This document shows, in pieces, positions 14,914 through 24,017 of a stretch of DNA of 64,000 nt. Every line of letters starts with the position of its first letter. The stretch's first letter is position 1. Position numbers and translations under genes: made by a program. Source of the DNA: an uncultured Bacillota bacterium (lineage in GTDB: Bacteria; Bacillota_I; Bacilli_A; RFN20; CAG-288); assembly GCA_949284445.1 (NCBI GenBank), contig CASDVP010000002.1, positions 1 through 64,000 on the forward strand, in the 5' to 3' direction. Below the pieces are notes generated by a model, which was not told the DNA's origin, did not search any database, and worked only from the letters and a program-made list of their open reading frames with translations.

Positions 14914-16698
14914 ATGCAGCGTTTCAATCTTTGGCACTTCTTAAAGCCATATAAATCGGCATTTATCATCGCTTGTTTAGCTATTATTTTAGAAACAGGA
15001 TTAGAGATATCTATTCCTTTTTTGATGAATCTGATGCTTGATAATGGCATGAGAGAATTACCTACTTCACCAGCTACTTATGAGATCAATTTGGGATATA
15101 CATTGATGATGGGTGGGGTGATGATCGCTTTTGCACTTGTCTCTTTGGGCCTTGGTATTTTGACTGCTAAATACACAGCTAAAGCCGGAAGAGGACTAGG
15201 ATATGAACTTAGAAGACAAGAATATTTAAAAATACAATCTTTTTCGTTCAGCAACCTTGATAATTTTCGTATCAATTCCTTAGTCACCAGAATGACGAAT
15301 GATATTCAAATAATATCAGATACTTTTTGTCAGAGTTTAAGGCCGGTTTTACGAAGCCCGATCTCTTTGATATTTTCGCTGGTTTTGGCAATTATCATGT
15401 CACCAGAACTATCTGTTGTCTTCGGGATCATCGTCCCATTGTTAGCCGCTGTTTTAATAGTTATGGCCATCTTGGTCAGACCGAAATTCGTCAGGATGCA
15501 AGGCGCATTAGACCGCGTCAATCGGACTGTTCAAGAATCGCTAGTCGCTATGAAACTGATCAGAGCTAATGCTAAAAAAGACTTTGAAATCCAGAAATTT
15601 TCTTTGGTCAATCAAGAAGTTAAAAGATTAGGAACTGCTTCTTCCTCACTAATCGTTTCTAATATGGCTATCATGCAATTTATGACTTATGCCTGTATCA
15701 TCGGTATTTTATATGTCGGCGGTAATTCAGCGCTAAAGTTGACACCTGATCAAGCAGATGTTGTCAATGATATGGCCACTTTTCTTAATTATGTCACTCA
15801 GACATTAGCTGCATTAAACATGCTTTCTAATGTTTTTATGTCTTTATCTCGTGCTGAAGCTTCTTATACACGTATTAAGGAAGTATTTAAGTCTACTAAT
15901 GAAATAATTGATAATCCCAACTCTACTCTTAAAATGAAAGACGGGTCTATTAAATTCCAAGATGTCACATTCAGCTATAGCAAGGATTTAGATAAAGCTG
16001 TTCTTCAAGATGTCAATTTTGAAATCGCTGATGGTGAGTTCGTGGGTATTCTCGGTCAAACCGGCAGTTCTAAGTCGACTCTAGTTTATCTATTAGAACG
16101 TTTTTATGATGTGAATAAAGGCGCTATTTATATTTCTGGAAACAATGTCAAAGATTATTCTTTAAAAGAATTGAGAAAGAATATCGCAATTTCTTTCCAA
16201 AGTCCAAGACTCTTTACTGGGACCGTTAAAGATAATCTTTTATGGGGAGATTTGAATGCCACCGATGAAGAAGTGATAGAAGCTTGTAAAATAGCTTGTT
16301 GTTATGATTTTATCGTCAATAAGTTACCGGATGGCTTCAACACTCAAATAGGACAGACAGGCTCTAACGTTTCCGGTGGTCAAAGACAAAGGCTTTGTAT
16401 TGCAAGAGCTATTCTAAGAAAACCGAAAATTTTGATTTTAGATGATTCCTTTTCAGCCTTAGATCGGGTGACTGAAGGAGAAGTTAAAAAGAATTTGCGC
16501 GAGAAGTTACCGCATATGACTAAGATAGTCATCGCTCAAAAAGTATCGACTATTCAAGATGCTGATAAGATCATCGTTTTGAATGAAGGTAAGATCAATT
16601 CGATAGGAACGAGCGAAGAACTTTTGAAGACGGATCAAATCTATCAGGATATCTATAACTTGCAAAACGAGGGACTGAAAGATGCCTGCAGCAACTAG
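14914..16698 (+). CDS. ABC exporter half-transporter, degenerate-site subunit
   Basis: This 594-residue type IV exporter has six membrane helices (about residues 15-310) and a C-terminal ATPase. Walker A is altered (GQTGSSKST, Ser for Gly) and Walker B ends LILDDSF, with Asp where the catalytic Glu is expected. The switch His is replaced (IAQKVST), while the signature VSGGQRQR is intact. This is the degenerate-site half of heterodimeric exporters such as BmrCD or TM287/288. It exports drugs, lipids or peptides (substrate unknown). The gene overlaps the second subunit by 17 nt and seems leaderless. Confidence 0.93.
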   Translation: MQRFNLWHFLKPYKSAFIIACLAIILETGLEISIPFLMNLMLDNGMRELPTSPATYEINLGYTLMMGGVMIAFALVSLGLGILTAKYTAKAGRGLGYELRRQEYLKIQSFSFSNLDNFRINSLVTRMTNDIQIISDTFCQSLRPVLRSPISLIFSLVLAIIMSPELSVVFGIIVPLLAAVLIVMAILVRPKFVRMQGALDRVNRTVQESLVAMKLIRANAKKDFEIQKFSLVNQEVKRLGTASSSLIVSNMAIMQFMTYACIIGILYVGGNSALKLTPDQADVVNDMATFLNYVTQTLAALNMLSNVFMSLSRAEASYTRIKEVFKSTNEIIDNPNSTLKMKDGSIKFQDVTFSYSKDLDKAVLQDVNFEIADGEFVGILGQTGSSKSTLVYLLERFYDVNKGAIYISGNNVKDYSLKELRKNIAISFQSPRLFTGTVKDNLLWGDLNATDEEVIEACKIACCYDFIVNKLPDGFNTQIGQTGSNVSGGQRQRLCIARAILRKPKILILDDSFSALDRVTEGEVKKNLREKLPHMTKIVIAQKVSTIQDADKIIVLNEGKINSIGTSEELLKTDQIYQDIYNLQNEGLKDACSN

Positions 16699-18529
16699 TG
16701 GTGGTAAACCAGAGAACTTTTTTAAAACGATGAAGCGTCTTTTCGGCTATTTTCGCGGAAGGAGATGGCTGATTTGTCTCGTCGTTGTTTTAGTCATCTA
16801 TTCCAGTTTAGCCAATATTTTAGGCACTTATATCAGCGGTGTTGTCGTCATTAACGGATTGATCGAAGATCCGAATTCAAGCACTCTAGTGAATCAGGTT
16901 TTAATGCTAGGCGGTATCTATTTAGCTGGTGTGATCGCTAACTTTATATATTGTCAATCAATGGTCAGAATCACTCAATATGTCATCTATAAAGTCAGAA
17001 TGGATTTAGTAAAAAAGATTCAAGAACTACCGATCGCTTACTACGATACTCATACTCATGGTGAAATCATGTCATACTTCACTAATGATATCGAAACACT
17101 ATTTATGGCTTTGAATGATTCTTTTGCGAATATTGTTTTATCTTTTGCCAATATCGTCGGTACGATCGTGATGCTATTCATCATCAATGTTCCATTGACG
17201 TTAATCGTTATTTTCTTCATCATTTTGATGTTTGTCTATATGTTTTTAAATTCAAAACGCGCCCAAAAATTCTTTAAAGTTCAACAGAAAGCATTGGCAG
17301 ATGTCAATTCAGTTGTTGAAGAAGAATTATCTGGTATGAAAGTAGAAAAAGCTTTTAATCATGAAGAAGAATCATATAAAAAATTTACTGCAGCTAATAC
17401 GAATTGGAGAAATGCAGCCGAAAATGCTTTCTTCTGCACCCAGATGAATATCCCGTTTTTTGTCTCACTTAGTTATTTTAATTTTTCAATCTCAGCAGTG
17501 GTCGGTATCATCTTTTTATGCAATGGGTATTTAGGAGCTGCTGGTTTTGGCGGTTTGACATCATATCTAGTCTATGTCAGACAATCTGCACAACCTTTCA
17601 ATTTCTTCACCATGCATCTCAATGCGATTTTATCTGCAGCAGCTGGTGCTGAAAGAATCTTTAAATTCTTAGATGAGAAAGTTGAAGAAGATGCTGGTTA
17701 TGTATCTTTAGTTAAAGTTTCTGATGCTGATACTTTTGAAAACCGTTATGCTTGGTCATATCAAGATGAAAATGGCAAGAGCATAGATATCCCGTTAAGA
17801 GGTGTGATTAAGTTTGATGATGTCTGGTTCTCATATGTGCCAGGCAAACCAATACTAAAACACATTTCATTTGAAGCATATCCAGGAAAGAAAGTTGCTT
17901 TTGTCGGTTCCACTGGAGCGGGAAAAACGACGATCATCTCTTTATTAGCAAGATTCTATCCGATCGATTCTGGAGCTATCACCTACGATGGAATCGATAT
18001 CAGAAATATTAAATTAGAATCTTTAAGACGAGCGATATCGATGGTCACTCAAGACACTCATCTTTTCTCTGGGACTATCGCTGATAATATCCGCTATGTT
18101 AGATGGCATTCGACAAAAGAAGAAATTTTAGCTGCTAGTAAGAATTCTCATGCAGATTCATTCATCAGAAAACTGCCTCAAGGATACGAAACAGTTTTAC
18201 ATGATGATGGTGCTAATCTCTCTGAAGGCCAAAGGCAGTTGTTAGGCTTGACAAGAGCTTCTTTAAACAAACCGCCAGTGATGATCTTAGATGAAGCGAC
18301 ATCTAACATCGATACGAGATCGGAAGTTTTGATACATAAAGGCTTAGAGAGTTTGATGAAGCAAAGAACAGTTCTTGTTATCGCGCATAGATTATCGACT
18401 ATTAAAGATGCTGATGAAATCATCGTTCTAGATTCTGGAAGCATCATTGAACGCGGTACACAAACTGAATTATTAGCTAAAAAAGGAGCTTATTACGATT
18501 TATATACAGGTAAAAGAGAATTACAGTGA
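16682..18529 (+). CDS. ABC exporter half-transporter, catalytic-site subunit
   Basis: This 615-residue partner of the preceding gene has an N-terminal six-helix domain (about 25-330) and a C-terminal ATPase. Walker A is canonical (GSTGAGKTT), as are Walker B with catalytic Glu (MILDEATSNID) and the switch His (IAHRLST). The signature is LSEGQRQ, with Glu replacing Gly. The two proteins therefore supply one consensus and one degenerate ATP site, as in known heterodimers. The 17-nt overlap supports coupled translation. A hairpin terminator follows at 18568. Confidence 0.94.
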   Translation: MPAATSGGKPENFFKTMKRLFGYFRGRRWLICLVVVLVIYSSLANILGTYISGVVVINGLIEDPNSSTLVNQVLMLGGIYLAGVIANFIYCQSMVRITQYVIYKVRMDLVKKIQELPIAYYDTHTHGEIMSYFTNDIETLFMALNDSFANIVLSFANIVGTIVMLFIINVPLTLIVIFFIILMFVYMFLNSKRAQKFFKVQQKALADVNSVVEEELSGMKVEKAFNHEEESYKKFTAANTNWRNAAENAFFCTQMNIPFFVSLSYFNFSISAVVGIIFLCNGYLGAAGFGGLTSYLVYVRQSAQPFNFFTMHLNAILSAAAGAERIFKFLDEKVEEDAGYVSLVKVSDADTFENRYAWSYQDENGKSIDIPLRGVIKFDDVWFSYVPGKPILKHISFEAYPGKKVAFVGSTGAGKTTIISLLARFYPIDSGAITYDGIDIRNIKLESLRRAISMVTQDTHLFSGTIADNIRYVRWHSTKEEILAASKNSHADSFIRKLPQGYETVLHDDGANLSEGQRQLLGLTRASLNKPPVMILDEATSNIDTRSEVLIHKGLESLMKQRTVLVIAHRLSTIKDADEIIVLDSGSIIERGTQTELLAKKGAYYDLYTGKRELQ

Positions 18530-18567
18530 GTTAGGATTAGTATTAAAAACACATCTGAAAACTATAC

Positions 18568-18601
18568 GAACTCTGTACGTCACTCGTACAGGGTTCATTT
18601 T
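18568..18601 (+). terminator. Intrinsic terminator of the ABC exporter operon
   Basis: GAACTCTGTACG-tcact-CGTACAGGGTTC, with one mismatch in a 12-bp stem, is followed by ATTTTAATTT. Confidence 0.75.
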
Positions 18602-19019
18602 AATTTGCGTCCTTCCTGAATATGCCGAAAAGTGCCGTAAATATCGAAAAAAATGGCAAGGCTCGAAAAAGAGAAGTCGCAGGGTGGATAAAAGCCGGAT
18701 TCGTATAGAAACCGCATTGCCCCTGCCACGGCAAAAAGAGAGCACATGAACACCGAGAATGAATCGAGAGTCCAAAGAAGTAAGGCTTGTTCCAAAATCC
18801 GACTACTGTTGTCCTCGTTTCTTCATCGGCAAATTCCAAAAACTTGGATTTGATAGGCGTGGTCTCGACTGATTTGGCATCGTCAAGCAGCACAAGAGAA
18901 AGCTTTCTTATGGCCTCCAGCTTTTCACCCTGTAAATTCATGCTGCTGAAGGAGTAGTGGCCTTGCACAATGGATTGGTTTATTCCATCAACTTCGTCTT
19001 GGCTAAGCATAAGCGTCAA
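18600..19019 (-). CDS. Uncertain hypothetical protein, probably decayed
   Basis: A 139-codon frame begins MTLMLSQDEVDGINQSIVQGH. The first 75 residues look protein-like (helical, charged), but from about residue 77 the sequence (CSCALFLPWQGQ...) looks like out-of-frame reading, and other frames stay open over the same stretch. A frameshift near 18790 is therefore likely. No family was recognised and there is no clear SD. It lies in a run of transposon debris, so a truncated accessory gene is the best description. Confidence 0.3.
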   Translation of the reverse strand: MTLMLSQDEVDGINQSIVQGHYSFSSMNLQGEKLEAIRKLSLVLLDDAKSVETTPIKSKFLEFADEETRTTVVGFWNKPYFFGLSIHSRCSCALFLPWQGQCGFYTNPAFIHPATSLFRALPFFSIFTALFGIFRKDAN

Positions 19020-19073
19020 TCGCCTACCCTACCACCATATTCCCATAGTTCTGGGAATTTTGACATTTGAAAA

Positions 19074-19510
19074 TTATTTTTCTTCGGTTGCTTCTTGATT
19101 GACGTTTGCGACTGCTTGTTCTATTTCTGCTTGGCTGAATTTCAAATCTTCTGGTAACTCTTCTGACCAAGGTAAATACTTATCGATATTTTTCTTCAAC
19201 TTTGATTTGTTATTGAGCAGATACTCGACATATCTGTCTGGTTTCAGTTTGTAGTTGAAGCTGTTCCTACTATCGAGAGCAATCGACAGGTGCTTTCAGC
19301 TCCTTCTTTCGATGCTGAAAACAGTGAGTTCCCCCTCTTCATAACTACCTTTCTGCAGGTTCGCTCAGCTTTGTTATTTGTGATATCTACATTGTCGTCA
19401 GTTAAAAAGTAACGGGACTTTTCTTCGTTATTGATCCCATAGGCGATAGCTTAATTTTTCAGATTGTCCTTATCTTTATCATAATATTTTTTGCTTTTTT
19501 AAAGTAGCTT
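19074..19510 (-). pseudogene. IS66-family transposase (TnpC) C-terminal remnant
   Basis: Conceptual minus-strand translation gives AIAYGINNEEKSRYFL, then DNVDITNNKAERTCRKV and RGNSLFSASKEGAEST. After a frameshift near 19265 it continues PDRYVEYLLNNK and DKYLPWSEELPEDL, ending at the natural stop (19074). This is the IS66 TnpC end (D-x-x-x-x-I-x-NN-x-AER, YLEYLL, LPW). An in-frame TAA near 19452 and another frameshift near 19480 mark it as dead. The 5' two thirds of the gene are gone. Confidence 0.8.
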
Positions 19511-19686
19511 ATTATCTACTTGATGAAGAGGTGATTAGAAGAGAGTTTGATGCTTTTAACTGCATCAAAGATGCCTCTCCAAAGTTTGTTTTAAGCCTGG
19601 ATAAGTTAGATATGTCTAAAGACGGAATCAAGCACATCAATATTGAGGATTTCTTGCTTCATAAGGTAGATATTTTTCTAACTTAG
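19501..19686 (+). pseudogene. C-terminal fragment of a DUF4143-type AAA ATPase
   Basis: The plus strand reads YYLLDEEVIRREFDAF, then IKDASPKFVLSLDKLDM and GIKHINIEDFLLHK before TAG 19684. The pattern E-F-x-x-x-x-x-I-x-D-x-x-P-K-x-V-(L/I)-S-L-D...GI-x-H-x-x-I-x-x-F-L is the C-terminus of predicted ATPases with an N-terminal AAA domain and DUF4143. Only about 60 codons remain. It abuts the IS66 remnant. Confidence 0.65.
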
Positions 19687-19831
19687 TGTTGAAGAACTAG
19701 CAATTAAGATTGCTATTTTTGAATTGATTATAAAGCTAAAATAGCTTTTTTCGTAAAAGCCAAAGTTTAAACAATTTTAATTAGATTTACAAACTCTTGT
19801 TTTAATTTGAAAATGCTTATTGCCGTTCAGC

Positions 19832-19850
19832 CTAGTAGCCTGTAACAACT
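19832..19850 (+). repeat. Left terminal inverted repeat of the IS630-like element
   Basis: CTAGTAGCCTGTAACAACT matches the reverse complement of 20753-20771 at 16 of 19 positions. The TA at 19833-19834 could be the duplicated target dinucleotide. Confidence 0.65.
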
Positions 19851-20768
19851 AAAACTCTCATTTCCCTTCGGTCTTGATGACGGGGTAGAGGTGTCTCAAC
19901 CTCGTCCTTGCGTCGGAGGTCGTGAATTGCCAGTCGATTTCCTTCGCCCAGTTGACCTTGGTCCGTCTCTCCCTCGCGTGCGCCTCTCTCCAGCCTCCCA
20001 GGAGCTCGGTGAACATGAACAGGCGGCATGTGCCTTCCCGGACGTATTCGTGGTCCTCCTTGGCCTCGCTTCTGGGACTGGCCGGCAGGGGCCTTCTCGT
20101 TTCGGAAAGAAGCTGCATCGGCTTCTCGTCCATGCAGACCACGGGCCTCTTCGAGTCGTATGGCCTCAATAGACCTCCAGTGCGTCCTTTATCTTGGCGA
20201 CGAAGTCCGCGTTTTGCTGCGGAGGGATGAACCACTCGGACTTCAGGTGAGGCTTGAGTTCGTTTTTTTCAGCCTCCTCGAAATGGTCATGTTGGATATC
20301 GAGTCGGCGTATCCGAGCTCGACGTACTTCCCTGCTATCATCCTGAGGGTCCACCTCTTGGAGGGTCGTAGCAGGCTATGGCGATGATCCTGGCCTCGGC
20401 CTCTCCGTCTACCTTCGCCGGGACGAGCGGCTTCTCACTTTTCTTCCTCGACAGTCAGGCGTCGAGTCCTTCCCTGTCGTATTTTGCCTTGATATTTCGC
20501 ACCGTTGACCGGGACACCACGAAGGCCTTGGTGCATTCCGCCATGGTTAGCGACTCTCTTCCACCTGAGGTGTCCAGGGCAAGCAGGACGTTGGCTGCCC
20601 TGATGGTCCTCGCCTTCGACGGCTTCGTCGAGACGATCTTCCTGAGCCTTTTCCTCTCTTCCTCAGAAAGGCGGATGACGTGAACGATTTTCGGCATATC
20701 CAAAACCCCCTGCCCATAGGAAAGGACAAGGGGGGGGATTAATAGGCAGTTTAGATGTTACAAACTAC
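19835..20768. mobile_element. IS630-like insertion sequence, inactive, GC-rich
   Basis: About 0.93 kb bounded by imperfect inverted repeats and a TA on each side, as expected of IS630 elements, which duplicate TA. The interior is strikingly GC-rich against AT-rich flanks, which implies a distant donor. The single transposase gene is broken and truncated. The right end lies 2 nt beyond the stop codon of the lipoprotein gene 21072-20773. Confidence 0.65.
19858..20703 (-). pseudogene. IS630-type transposase, frameshifted and truncated
   Basis: Three minus-strand frames carry successive pieces. 20703-20455 encodes an N-terminal helix-turn-helix (IRLSEEERKRLRKIV, FVVSRSTVRNIKAKY). 20354-20166 encodes the linker (KPHLKSEWFIPPQQNADFV). 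About 20172-19858 encodes the catalytic start RPVVCMDEKPMQLL, GTCRLFMFTELLGGWR and RRTKVNWA. The first catalytic Asp is present (CMDE), but the DNLNTH segment with the second Asp and the final Glu are missing. Two frameshifts and a 3' truncation make it inactive. Confidence 0.8.
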
Positions 20769-20771
20769 TAG
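20753..20771 (-). repeat. Right terminal inverted repeat of the IS630-like element
   Basis: The reverse complement reads CTAGTAGTTTGTAACATCT; see the left copy at 19832-19850. Confidence 0.65.
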
Positions 20772-20772
20772 A

Positions 20773-21072
20773 TTAGACTAAATCCCCATAGTCAACATCA
20801 TCGTCATCGACAATATCGCCGATATCGTATTCAGGTGGTTCATCTATCGGACCAGTGGGACTTGATGAAGAAGAGGAACTATCTGACGAATCCGAAGACA
20901 CAGGTGAACTTGAAGAATCAGAAGATATAGGAGTGTTGGATGAATCTGATGATATAGGTTCACTAGGAGTCGATACACCGGTATTATCATTAGGAATGGT
21001 AGAAGAAGTGTTACTACAAGCTGCTAAAGAGAAGACTAAGAGTCCTAATACGAATAGATGCTTTGCTTTCAT
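20773..21072 (-). CDS. Small Ser/Asp-rich lipoprotein, last gene of the GH3 operon
   Basis: The start ATG 21072 is 7 nt after GGAGG; the upstream in-frame ATG 21078 is too close to the SD. The 99-residue product has a lipoprotein signal ending LAACS (lipid Cys about residue 19) and a long serine-rich low-complexity linker. It ends in a short acidic tail (DIVDDDDVDYGDLV). The linker length suggests that a C-terminal domain is missing or that the tail itself is displayed. An IS630-like element is inserted 2 nt past its stop, so the gene may be truncated or the operon cut off. Confidence 0.7.
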   Translation of the reverse strand: MKAKHLFVLGLLVFSLAACSNTSSTIPNDNTGVSTPSEPISSDSSNTPISSDSSSSPVSSDSSDSSSSSSSPTGPIDEPPEYDIGDIVDDDDVDYGDLV

Positions 21073-21074
21073 GA

Positions 21075-24014
21075 TCATTCCTCCTTTGCTGTTTTTTTCT
21101 TAGGTTTGAAAGTAAAGAACAAGCCGGTTGCTATACCACCGACAATAAGTACATCAACAACTACTAATAAAGGTATCCACCACTCGAATAAGTCCTCTTT
21201 CTTAGCGGTGGTTATAGAGGCGTTTTCATCATAATTTTTGGCATAATATTGAGTTTCACAATAAGTGAAGAGAGAGTTTTTAACTGCCTGTAAGGCGCAG
21301 TAAACTGCCGCTTTATCATCTGCGCTTAACCAAGAGGTAGTCCCTTCATTAGGATTGAGGTGAAGGTCGTTTCCTGCTCTCACATGCTGATAAATCTGAC
21401 CCATGTTGTAATCGGTGATGACTGAGCCTTTGAATCCCCATTCCTTCCTCAAGATATCAGTGAGTAGTGAATACGAGTTACAGCATCTGACTGCACCGAT
21501 GCAGTTAAAGGCGGACATGATAGCGTTAGCTTTCCCTTTCTTGACTGCTATCTCAAATGGCTTAAGATAGTTCTCTCTCAGATTCTGCTCGGTCAGCCAC
21601 GTAGCTAAGTCGTTAGGATTCCAGCCCGGCTCTGATAAGACTAGATGCTTAAGATAACAGCTTAATCCTTGGCTCTTAGCACCTAGAATCAAGTTAGCAG
21701 CCATATATCCAGATAAGACACCATCCTCAGAATAAGCTTCATAATTTCTGGTGTTGAAGGGAGTCCTTTGAAGGTTGACAGTCGGTGCATAGATACCGGT
21801 CATATTACCAGTCACCTTAGCTTCTTTTCCTAAAGCTTGCCCGACTTGGAAAGCTAGTTCATCACTATATGTCTGCGCTAATAAGAACTCGGATCCATAA
21901 CCGGTCCAAGCGTTGTTTTCTCTCTCGCCTGATGCCATCTTGTGATTGAAACCAGAGGAGCCATCATAATCTAAGAGGTTAGGTTTACCGATGCTTTCTA
22001 CAGGTTTAGTTCCAAAGCCCGCACCAGCGATGAAATTGTTGAGTTCAGATACAGACATTTGAGATAAGAGCTGTTCCCACTTCTTTGAGTCGTAATTAGA
22101 GCCTAACTCCATGATCAGCTCTTCATTTGCAACTACAGCTCTACCTTTATTTTCTAAATCTTTGTATGAAGGTTTAGATCCGTCCTCAAGAGTGAACATC
22201 AATAGACCACTATCTTGTTTAAGAGATGGTATCTCTAGACTATCTTCTCTCTCATCAAATCCTTGGTAGTACCAATTAGCGAAAGTATCAGCTACTATCT
22301 TCTCATTCCTATTGACTAACTTAGTCTTAGGAAAGGTGCCCATGAAGTCACTTCTTGAAAGATAAGTGATCTTAGGATCTTCCTCAAAAGAGTTACCATC
22401 TATAGGTATACCGGCTTCTGCCTTCTCACCAGTGAACCTATTTCTCACATATCCGTTAGTATCTTTATCAAAGCGGTAGATATAACCTCTTCTACCGGAT
22501 ACTGTCTCTGATTCTGGAACTGTTATTTCAATATCTTCTATCTCACTAGGCTGGTGAGCAGATTTCATAATCTTGATGTTATAGAAACCGGGATCTAACT
22601 CCCAACCAGAAAAGCCGTTGTTATTCTTATCATAGCAATCGTAAGAAGCGAAATCATAAGCATCAAAAGTCAATGTGACATCCTTGCTCTGATGCGGTTC
22701 TATCATCTCGCTTTTACCATAGGAGACTAATCTCAGATACGGCTTTTCAATCTCGCCATCGTAATAAGGAGCTTCAATGTAACACTGAAGCGATTCTTTA
22801 CCAGCGACTTCGCTGTTGTTGGTGATTGTGACTATAACTTCTAAAGAAGCTTCTGAATCCTTGATGGTATTATCATCACCTATATCCGTCTTAGTATCTC
22901 CATCTATGATATAAGCATCCTTCAAACTATAGGAAAAATCTGAATAGGATAGTCCGTATCCGAAAGGATACTGGACTACTCCCTCATATCCTTGCCCGTA
23001 TTCATTATTCACATCATTGAAGTACCCTTCATGATCAGCTGTCTCATACCACTTGTATCCTAAGTAGATGTCTTCAGCGTAATTTATCTGGTTACGACCA
23101 TTTCCTCCGCCTTCTCTTATAGCATTGACATAAGTAGGATCCTTAGTGACATCATAGGCGAAAGTAGCTGTCGTCTTTCCTGAAGGGTTGACTTCACCTT
23201 TGATGATCCTAGCTAGTGACTTAACTCCTGATTGACCAGGAACACCGATATAGAGGCAAGCATCGATGCTATCATCATCGACGAATCCTAGCTCCATCGT
23301 GTTAGTAGAGTTGATCACAACTATCGTCTTCTCGAAGTTAGATTTTACATAATCGATCATCGCTCGTTCTGATTCATTGATGCGGATACCATTATCCTTC
23401 TCATCATAGAGTTCAGTGGTCTTATAGTTCTCACCTGTCGCTCTTGTTATGAAGATAACAGCGGTATCGGAATACTTCTTAGCATTATCTAAAACGCTAC
23501 TAGAGGAATAGAAGGAGCTGTTAGGATTGCCATCTTTATAAGCCTCTAGAAGTTCTTTGTTGACTTCAAAACCAGCAGCTTCAAAGCCCTCTTGGGGAGT
23601 GACTCTGTTCTTCTTGTAGAGGACATTACCATCGCTATCCAAGATATCATCTTTGATGATAGTAGCAACACCAGAGCCCCCTACACCGGTGTAGGCAAAA
23701 CCATCAGCAGTAGCTCCTACACCGAAGAGATTGATCTTATACTTGCTATCCTTGCTGAATGATAGAGGTAAACACTTTTCATTTTTGAGTAAGACTATTC
23801 CTTCATCAGCAATCTTTTGGACTAGTTCATCACCGCTTAGTAAAGCTTCCTGAGCTTTGTCAGCATCGATGACCACACCGGTTCCAACTAAGTGAGTAGT
23901 TATCTCAGTCCTATGGATATAACACATGTAGTTTCCATAGATTGCTCCGCCTAAGATACCAGCTGAAAGAAGGGAGATCCCTACTTGTAAAAACAATTTA
24001 GGTTTCACTTTCAT
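21075..24014 (-). CDS. Membrane-anchored GH3 glycoside hydrolase, permuted domain order
   Basis: The 979-residue protein has an N-terminal signal-anchor (about 8-30). The GH3 C-terminal alpha/beta domain comes first (VLLKNEKCLPL, VGVPGQSGVKSLARII), then a fibronectin-like region. The (beta/alpha)8 barrel follows, with KH in YLKHLVLSEP and the nucleophile Asp in VITDYNMGQI near residue 866. A C-terminal membrane helix (about 945-965) is followed by KPKKKTAKEE. The reversed order is known in some Ruminococcus and Butyrivibrio beta-glucosidases. It acts outside the cell on beta-glycosides (specificity unknown). SD AAGGAG overlaps the preceding stop, so it is co-translated. Confidence 0.93.
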   Translation of the reverse strand: MKVKPKLFLQVGISLLSAGILGGAIYGNYMCYIHRTEITTHLVGTGVVIDADKAQEALLSGDELVQKIADEGIVLLKNEKCLPLSFSKDSKYKINLFGVGATADGFAYTGVGGSGVATIIKDDILDSDGNVLYKKNRVTPQEGFEAAGFEVNKELLEAYKDGNPNSSFYSSSSVLDNAKKYSDTAVIFITRATGENYKTTELYDEKDNGIRINESERAMIDYVKSNFEKTIVVINSTNTMELGFVDDDSIDACLYIGVPGQSGVKSLARIIKGEVNPSGKTTATFAYDVTKDPTYVNAIREGGGNGRNQINYAEDIYLGYKWYETADHEGYFNDVNNEYGQGYEGVVQYPFGYGLSYSDFSYSLKDAYIIDGDTKTDIGDDNTIKDSEASLEVIVTITNNSEVAGKESLQCYIEAPYYDGEIEKPYLRLVSYGKSEMIEPHQSKDVTLTFDAYDFASYDCYDKNNNGFSGWELDPGFYNIKIMKSAHQPSEIEDIEITVPESETVSGRRGYIYRFDKDTNGYVRNRFTGEKAEAGIPIDGNSFEEDPKITYLSRSDFMGTFPKTKLVNRNEKIVADTFANWYYQGFDEREDSLEIPSLKQDSGLLMFTLEDGSKPSYKDLENKGRAVVANEELIMELGSNYDSKKWEQLLSQMSVSELNNFIAGAGFGTKPVESIGKPNLLDYDGSSGFNHKMASGERENNAWTGYGSEFLLAQTYSDELAFQVGQALGKEAKVTGNMTGIYAPTVNLQRTPFNTRNYEAYSEDGVLSGYMAANLILGAKSQGLSCYLKHLVLSEPGWNPNDLATWLTEQNLRENYLKPFEIAVKKGKANAIMSAFNCIGAVRCCNSYSLLTDILRKEWGFKGSVITDYNMGQIYQHVRAGNDLHLNPNEGTTSWLSADDKAAVYCALQAVKNSLFTYCETQYYAKNYDENASITTAKKEDLFEWWIPLLVVVDVLIVGGIATGLFFTFKPKKKTAKEE

Positions 24015-24017
24015 AAT

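Noticed and set aside
18521..18795. Overlapping minus-strand frames after the ABC exporter terminator
   Set aside because: Mutually overlapping frames with odd composition and no motifs; they reflect decayed sequence rather than separate genes.
19891..20683. Long plus-strand open frames opposite the IS630 transposase
   Set aside because: They are GC-driven shadows of the minus-strand transposase; no SD and no protein-like motifs.
20730..20737. G8 tract at the right side of the IS630-like element
   Set aside because: No TTGACT-like -35 and no suitable -10 flank it; it belongs to the GC-rich element end and mirrors the C-run next to the transposase start.
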